Shown one piece after another: positions 17,936 to 26,621 of a DNA stretch of 39,261 bases (position 1 is the stretch's first letter; every line of letters begins with the position of its first letter). Source of the DNA: an uncultured Clostridia bacterium (GTDB taxonomy: Bacteria > Bacillota > Clostridia > Christensenellales > CAG-138). Below the pieces are notes generated by a model. The model was not told the origin of the DNA. It was given only the letters and a program-made list of their open reading frames with translations, and did no database searches. Location of the stretch: positions 1-39,261 of the forward strand of contig CAMPAN010000008.1 of assembly GCA_946631895.1 (NCBI GenBank), given 5' to 3'. Both the position numbers and the translations under genes were made by a program.

Positions 17936-20173
17936 ATGTTTGCAGAAGTGATCGTAGATATCGCGCATACCGCCGTGGATCGAAGATTCACCTATCGCAT
18001 TCCCGAGGAGCTTCCCATCGCCGTCGGACACCATGTTCTGGTTCCGTTCGGTATGGGCAATCACGCGAAGGAAGGCTTTGTTGTTGCGCTCAAAGAGACA
18101 ACCGATTATCCGGAAACGAAAGAGATCGTCAAAATCATCGAACGTTATCCAGTACTGCTGCCCGAACAGATCGCGCTTGCGGAATGGATGAAAAAGTCCT
18201 ACCATTGTCTGTTCGTTGACGCTCTGAGAATCATGATTCCGGCGCAGATGCGCGGCATGCGGATCAAAGAGAAAAAGGTCCGTACCGTTGCGCTTGCCGA
18301 GAATATTGATCCGGATGCTGTTATCGAAAGCCTTGAACGAGCACCTGTACAAAAGCGCGTATTCGAGCTTGCGGCAAGGATCGGCGCAGAAGTCTCCGTT
18401 TCCGATCTCAACGTATTTTATCCGGGCTGTACCTCCGCTGTCGAAGCGCTGATTCGCAAAGGAATTCTGATCGAGCAATCCGAGACCGTTTTCAGGCGCC
18501 CGTCAAAACTGAAAATCCATACGCCGGAATACACGCTGACAGACGCGCAATCGCATGCCGCAGACAGGATCCGCGCCGCGTCGGAACGGGGAAACGGAGA
18601 CGTTTTGCTGTTGCACGGCGTAACCGGAAGCGGCAAAACGGAAGTATATCTGAAAGCAATCGAAGACTGTCTGTCAATCGGCAGACAGGCGATCGTGCTG
18701 GTTCCGGAAATCTCGCTGACGCCGCAAACGGTCGGCAGATTCACCGACCGGTTCGGCGATCGAATTGCGGTCCTGCACAGCCGGCTTTCCGCGGGAGAGC
18801 GCTTTGATGAATGGCGCAGAATCCGTCTCGGAATTGCCGATATCGTGATCGGCGCAAGGAGCGCGATCTTTGCGCCGCTGGAACGGCTCGGACTGGTCAT
18901 CATCGACGAAGAGCACGAGGCGAGCTATCAAAGCGAATCGCAGCCGCGCTATCTTGCGACCGAGATTGCCGCGAAGCGGGTAAAAACCGTCGGCGGCGTG
19001 CTGGTGCTCGGAAGCGCAACGCCTTCGCTGATGAGCTATACGCGCGCGTTATCCGGCAAATATGAGCTTCTTGAACTTCCGGATCGTGTCGCCGGAAGAC
19101 CGCTGCCGACCGTTGAAATCGTAAACATGCGCGACGAGCTGCTGATGGGCAACAACAGCATCTTTTCCGACAAGCTCACAGAACGACTTTCCGAATGTCT
19201 TGCTTCGGATCAGCAGGCTATGCTCTTCATCAATCGCCGCGGATATGCTACGTTTGTCAGCTGCCGCAGCTGCGGTTACGTCCTGAAATGCGACAACTGC
19301 GACATTTCCATGACGTATCACAAAACCGAAGCACGCACGCGCTGCCATTATTGCGGCGCAGTGAAGTCGCTTCCGAAGGAGTGTCCGAACTGCAAGAAAG
19401 CGTTCATCAAGCAATTCGGGATCGGAACCGAGCAGGTCGAAGAAGCGGTCCACCGTCTGTTCCCCGCCGTCAAAACGCTTCGCATGGACACCGACACCAT
19501 GCGCGACAAAGGCAGCTATGAGAAACTCCTGTCCGCATTCCATCGGCGCGAAGCGCAGGTTCTGATCGGAACGCAGATGATCGCCAAGGGACATGATTTT
19601 CCGAACGTCACGCTTGTCGGCGTCGTTGCTGCCGACACGACGCTGAATCTGCCGGACTATCGTGCGCCGGAGCGAACGTTTCAGCTGCTGACGCAGGTTG
19701 CGGGACGTGCCGGAAGAGACCATCTGCCGGGACACGTCGTGCTTCAAACCTATGAGCCGAATCATCCGATCATCCGGTTTGCGAAGGATCAGGATTACAA
19801 GAGCTTTTACCACTATGAGATCATGGAGCGGAAAAAGCTCCTCTATCCCCCGTTCTCTCTGTTCGTGCGGATCGTTTTTGCCGACCGTGACGAGCGTACA
19901 GCGGAACATGCATGCCTTGATTATGCCAAGCGGTTGGAAATCGAAATCAGGAGCATTCTCGGAGAAGAAGGCAAACAGGATCTTTTGCTGCTTGTCGCCG
20001 CGGAAGCGCCGGTTGCTCGGATATCCGGATTCAGCCGCTATCAGATTCTGATCAAGCTGCTGCGAACGAAGCGACTCAAAAATGCAATCGGAGCGATTAC
20101 AGCGTTTCACGATCTGCATCGCGACGTTTGTTCGGAAGTACAGCTTGAGATCAATCCTCAGGAGATGTTTTAA
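17936..20173 (+). CDS. priA: Primosomal replication restart helicase PriA
   Basis: LLHGVTGSGKTEVYLKAI, DEEHEASYQSE, zinc motifs CRSCGYVLKCDNCDISMTYHKTEARTRCHYCGAVKSLPKECPNC, GTQMIAKGHDFPNVTLVGV. Confidence 0.96.
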   Translation: MFAEVIVDIAHTAVDRRFTYRIPEELPIAVGHHVLVPFGMGNHAKEGFVVALKETTDYPETKEIVKIIERYPVLLPEQIALAEWMKKSYHCLFVDALRIMIPAQMRGMRIKEKKVRTVALAENIDPDAVIESLERAPVQKRVFELAARIGAEVSVSDLNVFYPGCTSAVEALIRKGILIEQSETVFRRPSKLKIHTPEYTLTDAQSHAADRIRAASERGNGDVLLLHGVTGSGKTEVYLKAIEDCLSIGRQAIVLVPEISLTPQTVGRFTDRFGDRIAVLHSRLSAGERFDEWRRIRLGIADIVIGARSAIFAPLERLGLVIIDEEHEASYQSESQPRYLATEIAAKRVKTVGGVLVLGSATPSLMSYTRALSGKYELLELPDRVAGRPLPTVEIVNMRDELLMGNNSIFSDKLTERLSECLASDQQAMLFINRRGYATFVSCRSCGYVLKCDNCDISMTYHKTEARTRCHYCGAVKSLPKECPNCKKAFIKQFGIGTEQVEEAVHRLFPAVKTLRMDTDTMRDKGSYEKLLSAFHRREAQVLIGTQMIAKGHDFPNVTLVGVVAADTTLNLPDYRAPERTFQLLTQVAGRAGRDHLPGHVVLQTYEPNHPIIRFAKDQDYKSFYHYEIMERKKLLYPPFSLFVRIVFADRDERTAEHACLDYAKRLEIEIRSILGEEGKQDLLLLVAAEAPVARISGFSRYQILIKLLRTKRLKNAIGAITAFHDLHRDVCSEVQLEINPQEMF

Positions 20174-21987
20174 TGAAAAAAGATCGATATAAACCTCTGT
20201 TTTTACCTGCGCTGAAGGGAGCAAGCGGTCATTTTCTGATTGCCGCGGTCGAAGTCGTATTCGGCATCGTTTCCCTTTACTGCGCATCCATTGTTACAAG
20301 CTACACACTTGACTGGGTTCTGCTCGGAAAAGATCCTTCGATTCCGGAACCATTGTTCAATTGGCTCAAATCTCTCGGACCGATTGCAAGGAACTACTGG
20401 CTTTGCGGCACGTTCTTCTTCCTGTTTACCGTACTGGAGGGTCTGTTCATCTTTCTTCGCAGAAAGAATATTGCCAAAGGTGCGGAACACATGGCGAAAA
20501 CGATGCGCGACAAACTGTATCGCAAACTGAACGCGGTTCCGTACGATTATCACAAGCATGTTTCGACGGGCGATCTCGTGCAGCGGTGCACCTCCGACGT
20601 CGATACCGTACGCCAGTTTGTGACGAATCAGCTGATGGAAATCGTCCGGATCGTCGTCATGTTCGGTATCGCGGCGGCATTGATGTTTGCAATCCGTTGG
20701 GAAATGGCGCTGATCTCTATGGCGGTTATGCCGATACTGACCGTTTCCAGTTTCCTCTATTTCCGGTATGTCCGCAAGTACTTCACCGATTCTGACGAGG
20801 CGGAAGGCGCGCTTTCGACCGCCGTGCAGGAAAACCTCACCGGCGTACGCGTAGTGCGCGCATTCGGTCAGCAGCGTGCGGAATATGATAAATTCACAAA
20901 GCTGAATCGTGATTACAGCAATAAGGTCGTCCGTCTTGTGCACTTGCTCGGCTTTTACTGGGGCACTTCGGACGCGATCGGATACATTCAGATCGCGCTG
21001 TCCCTTGTGTTCGGTATCTTCTTCTACGTGAAGACAAGAGCAAACGCCGATCCGTTTTCACTCGGCGATATCTATCTCTTTTTGTCGCTGACGAGCCGTC
21101 TCACGTGGCCGGTCCGTCAGCTCGGCAGAGTGCTTGCGGATATGGGCAAAGCAACGGTGTCGCTCGACCGTCTCAATGAGATTATGAACGCCGAAGATGA
21201 AACCGAACCGGGTAAAGCAATTTCCGATTGTGATCTGAACGGCGATATTGCGTTCTCGCATGTCAGTTTCGGATACGATACGCCGAATGACGTTCTGGAC
21301 GACATCAGTTTCACGGCGAAAGCCGGTCAGACGGTCGGCATCCTCGGAAGCACCGGAAGCGGCAAGAGCTCAATGGTACAGCTTCTGCAGCGTCTCTATA
21401 CCGTCACCGACGGTGAGATTACCATCAACAGAACGCCGATCAACGATATTGACCATGCAGCGCTTCGAAAGAACATCGCGATCGTTTTACAGGAACCGTT
21501 CCTGTATTCACGTTCGATCCGCGAAAACATTATGCTGACTGCGCCAGAAGCAACCGAAGCGGAGCTGTTCGAGGCGGCGCGGGAAGCTGCCGTCCATGAC
21601 GTGATCGAGAAATTTGCAGACGGGTACGACACGGTTGTAGGCGAGCGCGGCGTCACGCTTTCCGGCGGTCAGCAGCAGCGCGTTGCGATTGCACGCGCAT
21701 TGATGCAGAAAGCGCCGATCATGATCTTTGACGATTCCATGAGCGCTGTCGACACTGAAACCGACGCAAAAATCCGTGAAGCATTGCGCAGACATCACGG
21801 CAGCGGGATCCTGTTTATCATTTCGCACCGTATTACGACGCTGTGCGAGGCGGATCAGATTCTTGTGCTTGATCACGGAAAACTGGTACAAAACGGAACC
21901 CACGACGAGCTGATCCGTGAAGAGGGTCTGTACCGGCGGATCGCAATGATTCAGGACTTCCGGATGAAAGGAGGTGAACAGGCATGA
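20173..21987 (+). CDS. Heterodimeric ABC exporter, half-transporter A (degenerate Walker B)
   Basis: 6-TM type I exporter fold; Walker A GSTGSGKSS, signature LSGGQQQR, Walker B IMIFDDSMSAVDTETD (Asp in place of catalytic Glu), H-loop ISHR. TAATG overlap with priA. Confidence 0.93.
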   Translation: MKKDRYKPLFLPALKGASGHFLIAAVEVVFGIVSLYCASIVTSYTLDWVLLGKDPSIPEPLFNWLKSLGPIARNYWLCGTFFFLFTVLEGLFIFLRRKNIAKGAEHMAKTMRDKLYRKLNAVPYDYHKHVSTGDLVQRCTSDVDTVRQFVTNQLMEIVRIVVMFGIAAALMFAIRWEMALISMAVMPILTVSSFLYFRYVRKYFTDSDEAEGALSTAVQENLTGVRVVRAFGQQRAEYDKFTKLNRDYSNKVVRLVHLLGFYWGTSDAIGYIQIALSLVFGIFFYVKTRANADPFSLGDIYLFLSLTSRLTWPVRQLGRVLADMGKATVSLDRLNEIMNAEDETEPGKAISDCDLNGDIAFSHVSFGYDTPNDVLDDISFTAKAGQTVGILGSTGSGKSSMVQLLQRLYTVTDGEITINRTPINDIDHAALRKNIAIVLQEPFLYSRSIRENIMLTAPEATEAELFEAAREAAVHDVIEKFADGYDTVVGERGVTLSGGQQQRVAIARALMQKAPIMIFDDSMSAVDTETDAKIREALRRHHGSGILFIISHRITTLCEADQILVLDHGKLVQNGTHDELIREEGLYRRIAMIQDFRMKGGEQA

Positions 21988-23849
21988 GTTACGACAATGA
22001 AGCGGAATTCAATCAGGAAGAAAAAGTCGACGTCAAGCTGTGGAAACGGCTGTTCGGCTATGCAATGCGGAACCGTGCTTTGTTTGTCCGTATCCTCGTA
22101 ACGATGTTGATCGTTGCGATCATTGATGCGGTTTACCCCATCCTCACCCGGTTTGCGATCGACCGTTTTGTGCGTCCGGGAGGCGATCCCGATATGCACG
22201 GCATCTGGCTGTTCTTTGCAATCTACGTTGCGCTTGTCATCCTGCAGGGGTTCGGTACCACAAGGTTTATCGGTCGTTCCGGTGAGATGGAAATGGCGAT
22301 CTCTTATGCGATCCGGCAGGAAGCGTATCTGAAACTGCAGACGCTGTCGTTCTCGTTTTACGACAAGACATCTGCGGGTTATCTGATGGCTCGCATGGTC
22401 AGCGACGTCGCTCGCTTGTCCGACATGATCGCATGGAGCATCACGGACTTCCTTTGGTGCGGATTCTACATCCTGTTTTCGTTCGGCGCGATGTTCTGGT
22501 TCAACTGGAAGCTGGCACTGATCGTGATGGCGGTCATTCCCCCGCTTGCAGTCGTCAGCCTGTATATCCAGAAAAAGATCCTTCGTTATCAGCGCATCGC
22601 GAGAAAACACAACTCCCGCATCACAAGCGCGTTCAACGAAGGCATCATGGGCGCGATGACGACCAAAACCCTGGTTCGTGAAGAACAGAACGCAGCGGAA
22701 TTTGAGTCGATCACGGCGGATATGCGAAAAGCAAGCGTCAAGGCGTCCGTTTTGTCCGCAACCTTCTTTCCGCTCGTCGTATCGCTCGGCGCGGTCGGAA
22801 CAGCGCTTGCACTGGTATTCGGCGGCGCAGGCGTCAAGGCAACGCTCGGCGGAACGGAAACGTTTCTCGGCGTCATCACAGCCGGTACGCTCGTATCGTT
22901 TATCAATTATGCGTCGAGCCTGTTCGATCCGATCCAGCAGCTTGCAGGCATCTTTGCCGATATGCAGAGCGCACAGGCGAGCGCGGAACGTGTCCTTTCC
23001 CTGCTTGATACCGAATCCGACGTAAAGGATTCCAAAGAAGCGGAAGAAAAATACGGCACTTCTATGGATCCGAAACGCGAGAACTGGGAACCGATCGAAG
23101 GAGATATCGTTTTCGATCATGTGGATTTCTATTACAAGGAATCCGAACCGCTTCTGAGGGACTTCAATCTGCATATTCACGCCGGTGAAACGATCGCGCT
23201 TGTCGGTGAAACCGGTGCCGGAAAGAGTACGATCGTAAACCTCATATGCCGCTTCTACGAGCCGAAAAACGGCCGTATTCTGGTAGACGGTAAGGATTAT
23301 CGTGAACGGTCGCAGCTGTGGCTGCAATCGTCTCTCGGTTACGTTCTTCAGCAGCCGCATCTGTTTTCGGGTACGATCCGAGACAACATTCGTTTCGGAC
23401 GTCCCGATGCGGACGAAGAAAGCGTCAGACGCGCTGCGGCTATGGTTCACGCAGATTCTTTCATCGAACGGCAGCAGAAAGGATATGATACCGAAGTCGG
23501 CGAAGGCGGCGTGCGTCTTTCCACCGGTCAGAAGCAGCTGATCTCCTTTGCACGCGTAATTCTCGCAAATCCACAGATCTTCGTGCTGGACGAAGCGACG
23601 AGTTCTATCGACACGGAAACCGAACAGTTGATCCAGAGCGCAATCACCGAGGTGTTGAAAGATCGTACCAGCATCGTTGTGGCACACCGGCTCAGTACGA
23701 TCCGAAACGCAGATCGCATCCTGGTCATTCGCGACGGAGCGATTGTCGAGGAAGGCAATCACGAAACATTGCTGCAGAAAGGCGGCTACTATCACGACCT
23801 CTACATGCATCAGTATGAAGATGATGCAATGCAGGAAGCATTGAAATAA
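21984..23849 (+). CDS. Heterodimeric ABC exporter, half-transporter B (canonical Walker B, LSTGQ signature)
   Basis: Walker A GETGAGKSTI, signature LSTGQKQL, Walker B IFVLDEATSSIDTETE, H-loop VAHR; ATGA overlap with half-transporter A. Confidence 0.93.
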   Translation: MSYDNEAEFNQEEKVDVKLWKRLFGYAMRNRALFVRILVTMLIVAIIDAVYPILTRFAIDRFVRPGGDPDMHGIWLFFAIYVALVILQGFGTTRFIGRSGEMEMAISYAIRQEAYLKLQTLSFSFYDKTSAGYLMARMVSDVARLSDMIAWSITDFLWCGFYILFSFGAMFWFNWKLALIVMAVIPPLAVVSLYIQKKILRYQRIARKHNSRITSAFNEGIMGAMTTKTLVREEQNAAEFESITADMRKASVKASVLSATFFPLVVSLGAVGTALALVFGGAGVKATLGGTETFLGVITAGTLVSFINYASSLFDPIQQLAGIFADMQSAQASAERVLSLLDTESDVKDSKEAEEKYGTSMDPKRENWEPIEGDIVFDHVDFYYKESEPLLRDFNLHIHAGETIALVGETGAGKSTIVNLICRFYEPKNGRILVDGKDYRERSQLWLQSSLGYVLQQPHLFSGTIRDNIRFGRPDADEESVRRAAAMVHADSFIERQQKGYDTEVGEGGVRLSTGQKQLISFARVILANPQIFVLDEATSSIDTETEQLIQSAITEVLKDRTSIVVAHRLSTIRNADRILVIRDGAIVEEGNHETLLQKGGYYHDLYMHQYEDDAMQEALK

Positions 23850-23861
23850 CACAAAACGAAG

Positions 23862-23895
23862 AACCCGATCGGGAATATCCCGACCGGGTTCTTTT
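23862..23895. terminator. Bidirectional terminator between the ABC exporter operon and the convergent XRE gene
   Basis: gaacccgatcggga-atat-cccgaccgggttc with tttttc on the plus side and an A-rich flank for the minus side. Confidence 0.85.
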
Positions 23896-23904
23896 TCTAT
23901 TGAC

Positions 23905-24978
23905 TTACAGATACTTGACCTGTACGGCGCCGAAGTTGACGTCAGCGCGGATGATGATCGTCTGCGTCGCGTTCGGATCCGGGTCGCCGGTCACACTGAA
24001 CGCCGCGAACGAGGTATCGGACGACTTCACCATACTGACGCTGCGCGGCAGCAGGATCGTGATGTTGCCGAAGCTCGCGTCGACCTTCAAAAGACAGTTC
24101 TGCGCAAACGTGACGACATTCGTAAGATCGACGGTATAATCGCCGAAGCTCGAATCGATGTCCCCGCCGACAAGCAGGTCGCGGTCATAGACGATCGTGC
24201 TGTTTCCGAAATGCATATCCGCTTTCAGATAGTCGTTGTCGTCCGTATATTCCATTTTCGAGTGACGGCTCTTCTCGGTGTAAACGCCGTTCCGATCCGC
24301 ACAGCAGCGCTTGCGGCGGAAGAACGATTTGTTGAGAATGACGGAGACCAGCCATGCGATCGCAAAGATGAGCAGGATCACATACCACGCGATCTCAGGC
24401 AGTTTGCAGACCTGATACCCGATCAGGATGCGGCGAACGAATTCATAGCTTCCCAAGACCATCATCGCAACACCCATCGTGATGCTCGAACGAACGCTGA
24501 TCAGGCCGAAGGTGAATACAAGCAGCGGCCATACGTAGTTCCATCCGTTCAGAATGATGTCCGGATACTTTTCAATCGGCGAGTACGGGAACATGCCCGC
24601 CCAGCTGTGCAGCAGGAAAAACAGACAAACGAGGATCGCACCGATGCAGAAAGCGATAGTCGACCATTGACCGTTGTGTTTGTTCCATTCCCAGCTGAAG
24701 CTCCCTTTGCCCTGCTTTTCATCTTTCGGAACCTCATCCTTATCCAATATAATAACGTGCGGTTCGACCGGCTTGACGCCGAGCAGTTCGTCCACCGATA
24801 CGTCGAACAGATCCGCGAGCAGCGGCAGAAGCGTGATGTCCGGGCAGCTGATGTCGTTTTCCCATTTACTGACCGCCTGCGCGGAGACGCCGACCTTTTC
24901 GGCAAGCTGTTCCTGTGTGAGTCCTTTTTCTTTTCTTAATGCGGCAATCCGTTTGCCTAGCGTTTCTTTTTGTTCCAT
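23905..24978 (-). CDS. Membrane-anchored XRE/HTH_3 regulator with multi-TM region and C-terminal toastrack/LiaF-like repeat domain
   Basis: HTH: LGKRIAALRKEKGLTQEQLAEKVGVSAQAVSKWENDISCPDITLLPLLADLFDVSVDELLG. Hydrophobic segments STIAFCIGAILVCLFFLL, VWPLLVFTFGLISV, IAWYVILLIFAIAWLVSVIL. C-terminal repeats DMHFGNSTIVY, DSSFGDYTVDL, DASFGNITILL, DVNFGAVQVKY. Confidence 0.88.
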   Translation of the reverse strand: MEQKETLGKRIAALRKEKGLTQEQLAEKVGVSAQAVSKWENDISCPDITLLPLLADLFDVSVDELLGVKPVEPHVIILDKDEVPKDEKQGKGSFSWEWNKHNGQWSTIAFCIGAILVCLFFLLHSWAGMFPYSPIEKYPDIILNGWNYVWPLLVFTFGLISVRSSITMGVAMMVLGSYEFVRRILIGYQVCKLPEIAWYVILLIFAIAWLVSVILNKSFFRRKRCCADRNGVYTEKSRHSKMEYTDDNDYLKADMHFGNSTIVYDRDLLVGGDIDSSFGDYTVDLTNVVTFAQNCLLKVDASFGNITILLPRSVSMVKSSDTSFAAFSVTGDPDPNATQTIIIRADVNFGAVQVKYL

Positions 24979-25033
24979 GTTTGTTTTCCTCCTTGTTTCG
25001 ATGACCGAATCATATCAACTTTATCCCCAAATT

Positions 25034-25061
25034 ACCATACACCTGTGGTTGAATTTGTCAA
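25034..25061 (-). promoter_or_regulatory. Candidate promoter of the membrane XRE regulator
   Basis: Minus strand TTGACA-N16-TATGGT (-35 at 25056-25061, -10 at 25034-25039), about 55 bp upstream of the ATG at 24978; the spacer contains one GGTTGA/TCAACC site. Confidence 0.6.
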
Positions 25062-25153
25062 ATCTCAACTACCATATCGGTTGAATCGTGAAAAACAACT
25101 CTCTATAACCGGTTGAGACGTTCGTTTTTTCTCTCTACTTACGGTTGAAATGT
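25047..25153. repeat. Four GGTTGA(A/G) motifs at exact 32 bp period (candidate operator array)
   Basis: Motif starts 25047, 25079, 25111, 25143: GGTTGAATTTGT, GGTTGAATCGTG, GGTTGAGACGTT, GGTTGAAATGTC; flanks are mostly not conserved. Confidence 0.8.
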
Positions 25154-25182
25154 CTGTTTTCATGGATATTTTACTGAATTTG

Positions 25183-25211
25183 TTTACAAAGGTCAATAAA
25201 AAATGTATAAT
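25183..25211 (+). promoter_or_regulatory. Promoter for def-fmt-rsmB...
   Basis: TTTACA-N17-TATAAT, 24 bp upstream of the def start at 25236. Confidence 0.75.
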
Positions 25212-25235
25212 AAATATTTGAAATGGAGGATGCTT

Positions 25236-25697
25236 ATGGCTTTACGAATCATACGCAAAAATGAAGATCCTGCGCTGTACAAACCGTGCAAGGAAGTTAA
25301 AAAGTTCGACGCCCGTCTTTCCGAGCTGATCGACGATATGATCGAAACGATGAACGACGCGGACGGCGTCGGTCTGGCCGCGCCGCAGGTGGGCGTCCTT
25401 CGCCGCGTTTGCGTGATCGACATCGGAGAAGGTCCCGTGGAACTGGTCAATCCCGTGATACTGGATTCTTCCGGCGAACAGGGCGGCATGGAAGGCTGCC
25501 TGTCCTTCCCCGGGGAAAGCGGATATGTCGTGCGTCCGAATTGGGTGAAACTCGAAGCATATGATCGGAATGGCGATCTTTACGAATACGAAGGCGAAGG
25601 TCTGTTTGCACGTGCTGTGTTTCACGAAACCGACCATCTGGACGGAAAAGTCTATAAGCGCCTTGTAACGGAACCGCCTGCAGATTTTAAGGAGTAA
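25236..25697 (+). CDS. def: Peptide deformylase
   Basis: GVGLAAPQVG, EGCLSFPG, HETDHLDG motifs; start at 25236 behind GGAGG at 25225 (the ORF-track start 25203 lies inside the promoter). Confidence 0.96.
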   Translation: MALRIIRKNEDPALYKPCKEVKKFDARLSELIDDMIETMNDADGVGLAAPQVGVLRRVCVIDIGEGPVELVNPVILDSSGEQGGMEGCLSFPGESGYVVRPNWVKLEAYDRNGDLYEYEGEGLFARAVFHETDHLDGKVYKRLVTEPPADFKE

Positions 25698-25700
25698 TCA

Positions 25701-26621
25701 ATGCGAATTGCGTTTTTGGGCACACCTGAATTTGCTTTGCCGAGTCTCGAGGCTCTGATGCGTCGGGGAGATACGCTTGCCGTATTTACGCAGCCCGACC
25801 GTCCCGTCGGACGCAAAGCGATCCTGACGCCTCCACCGGTGAAGGTGTTTGCCGCGCAGAACGAGATTCCCATATATCAGTTTGAAAAGATCCGTTCTGC
25901 AGAAGGGCTGGAAGCGCTTGAAGCATTTGCCCCCGATCTGATGGTGACCGCTGCATTCGGACAGCTGCTGTCCGTCAGAAATCTTGCCGTTCCGCCGCTC
26001 GGAACGATTAACGTTCACGGCTCGCTGCTGCCGAAATACCGCGGCGCATCTCCGATCCAAAGCGCGATCATTGCCGGTGAAACGGAAACAGGCGTCACGA
26101 CGATGATGACGGATAAGGGCATGGATACCGGCGATATGCTGCTGAAAGCGACAACGCCGATCGATCCGGATGAGACCTATGAACAGCTTTCCGATCGTCT
26201 TGCCGTTCTCGGTGCAAAACTGCTGCTCGAAACGCTGGACCGCCTTGAAGCGGGTACGCTTGTCAGAATCCCGCAAAACCAGGACGATGCAACCGTCTGC
26301 CACATGCTTACGAAAGAGGACGGACATATCAATGCGTGTCGTCCGGCCAAAGCCGTTCACGATCTTGTCCGCGGAACAAATCCCTGGCCCTGCGCATACG
26401 GACTGGTTGACGGTCAGCCGTTGAAGATCTTTACCACCAGACGTACGGACGAGATCTTTCCCGATGCACCGGGAACGCTTCGAGAATCCAACGGCAGGCT
26501 TTTCCTTTGCTGCGCCGACGAAGCGCTCGAGATCATATCTTTGCAGGCAAGCGGGAAGAAACGCATGGACGCATCGACTTTCCTTCACGGATGCTCGATC
26601 GACAAAAAGCAATTATGCTGA
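25701..26621 (+). CDS. fmt: Methionyl-tRNA formyltransferase
   Basis: MRIAFLGTPEFALPSLEAL, NVHGSLLPKYRGASPIQSAIIAGETETGVTTMMTDKGMDTGDML. Confidence 0.96.
   Translation: MRIAFLGTPEFALPSLEALMRRGDTLAVFTQPDRPVGRKAILTPPPVKVFAAQNEIPIYQFEKIRSAEGLEALEAFAPDLMVTAAFGQLLSVRNLAVPPLGTINVHGSLLPKYRGASPIQSAIIAGETETGVTTMMTDKGMDTGDMLLKATTPIDPDETYEQLSDRLAVLGAKLLLETLDRLEAGTLVRIPQNQDDATVCHMLTKEDGHINACRPAKAVHDLVRGTNPWPCAYGLVDGQPLKIFTTRRTDEIFPDAPGTLRESNGRLFLCCADEALEIISLQASGKKRMDASTFLHGCSIDKKQLC

Noticed and set aside
21951-23852. 633 aa antisense ORF spanning the whole second ABC gene
   Set aside because: The sense strand has unambiguous ABC exporter motifs throughout; the antisense product is Arg/His/Asp-rich with no domain pattern, typical of a shadow ORF from codon bias.
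25047-25153. CRISPR array interpretation of the 32 bp periodic repeat
   Set aside because: Only 6-8 bp are conserved per unit and the total period is 32 bp; CRISPR repeats alone are usually 24-37 bp and near-identical. No cas genes nearby.
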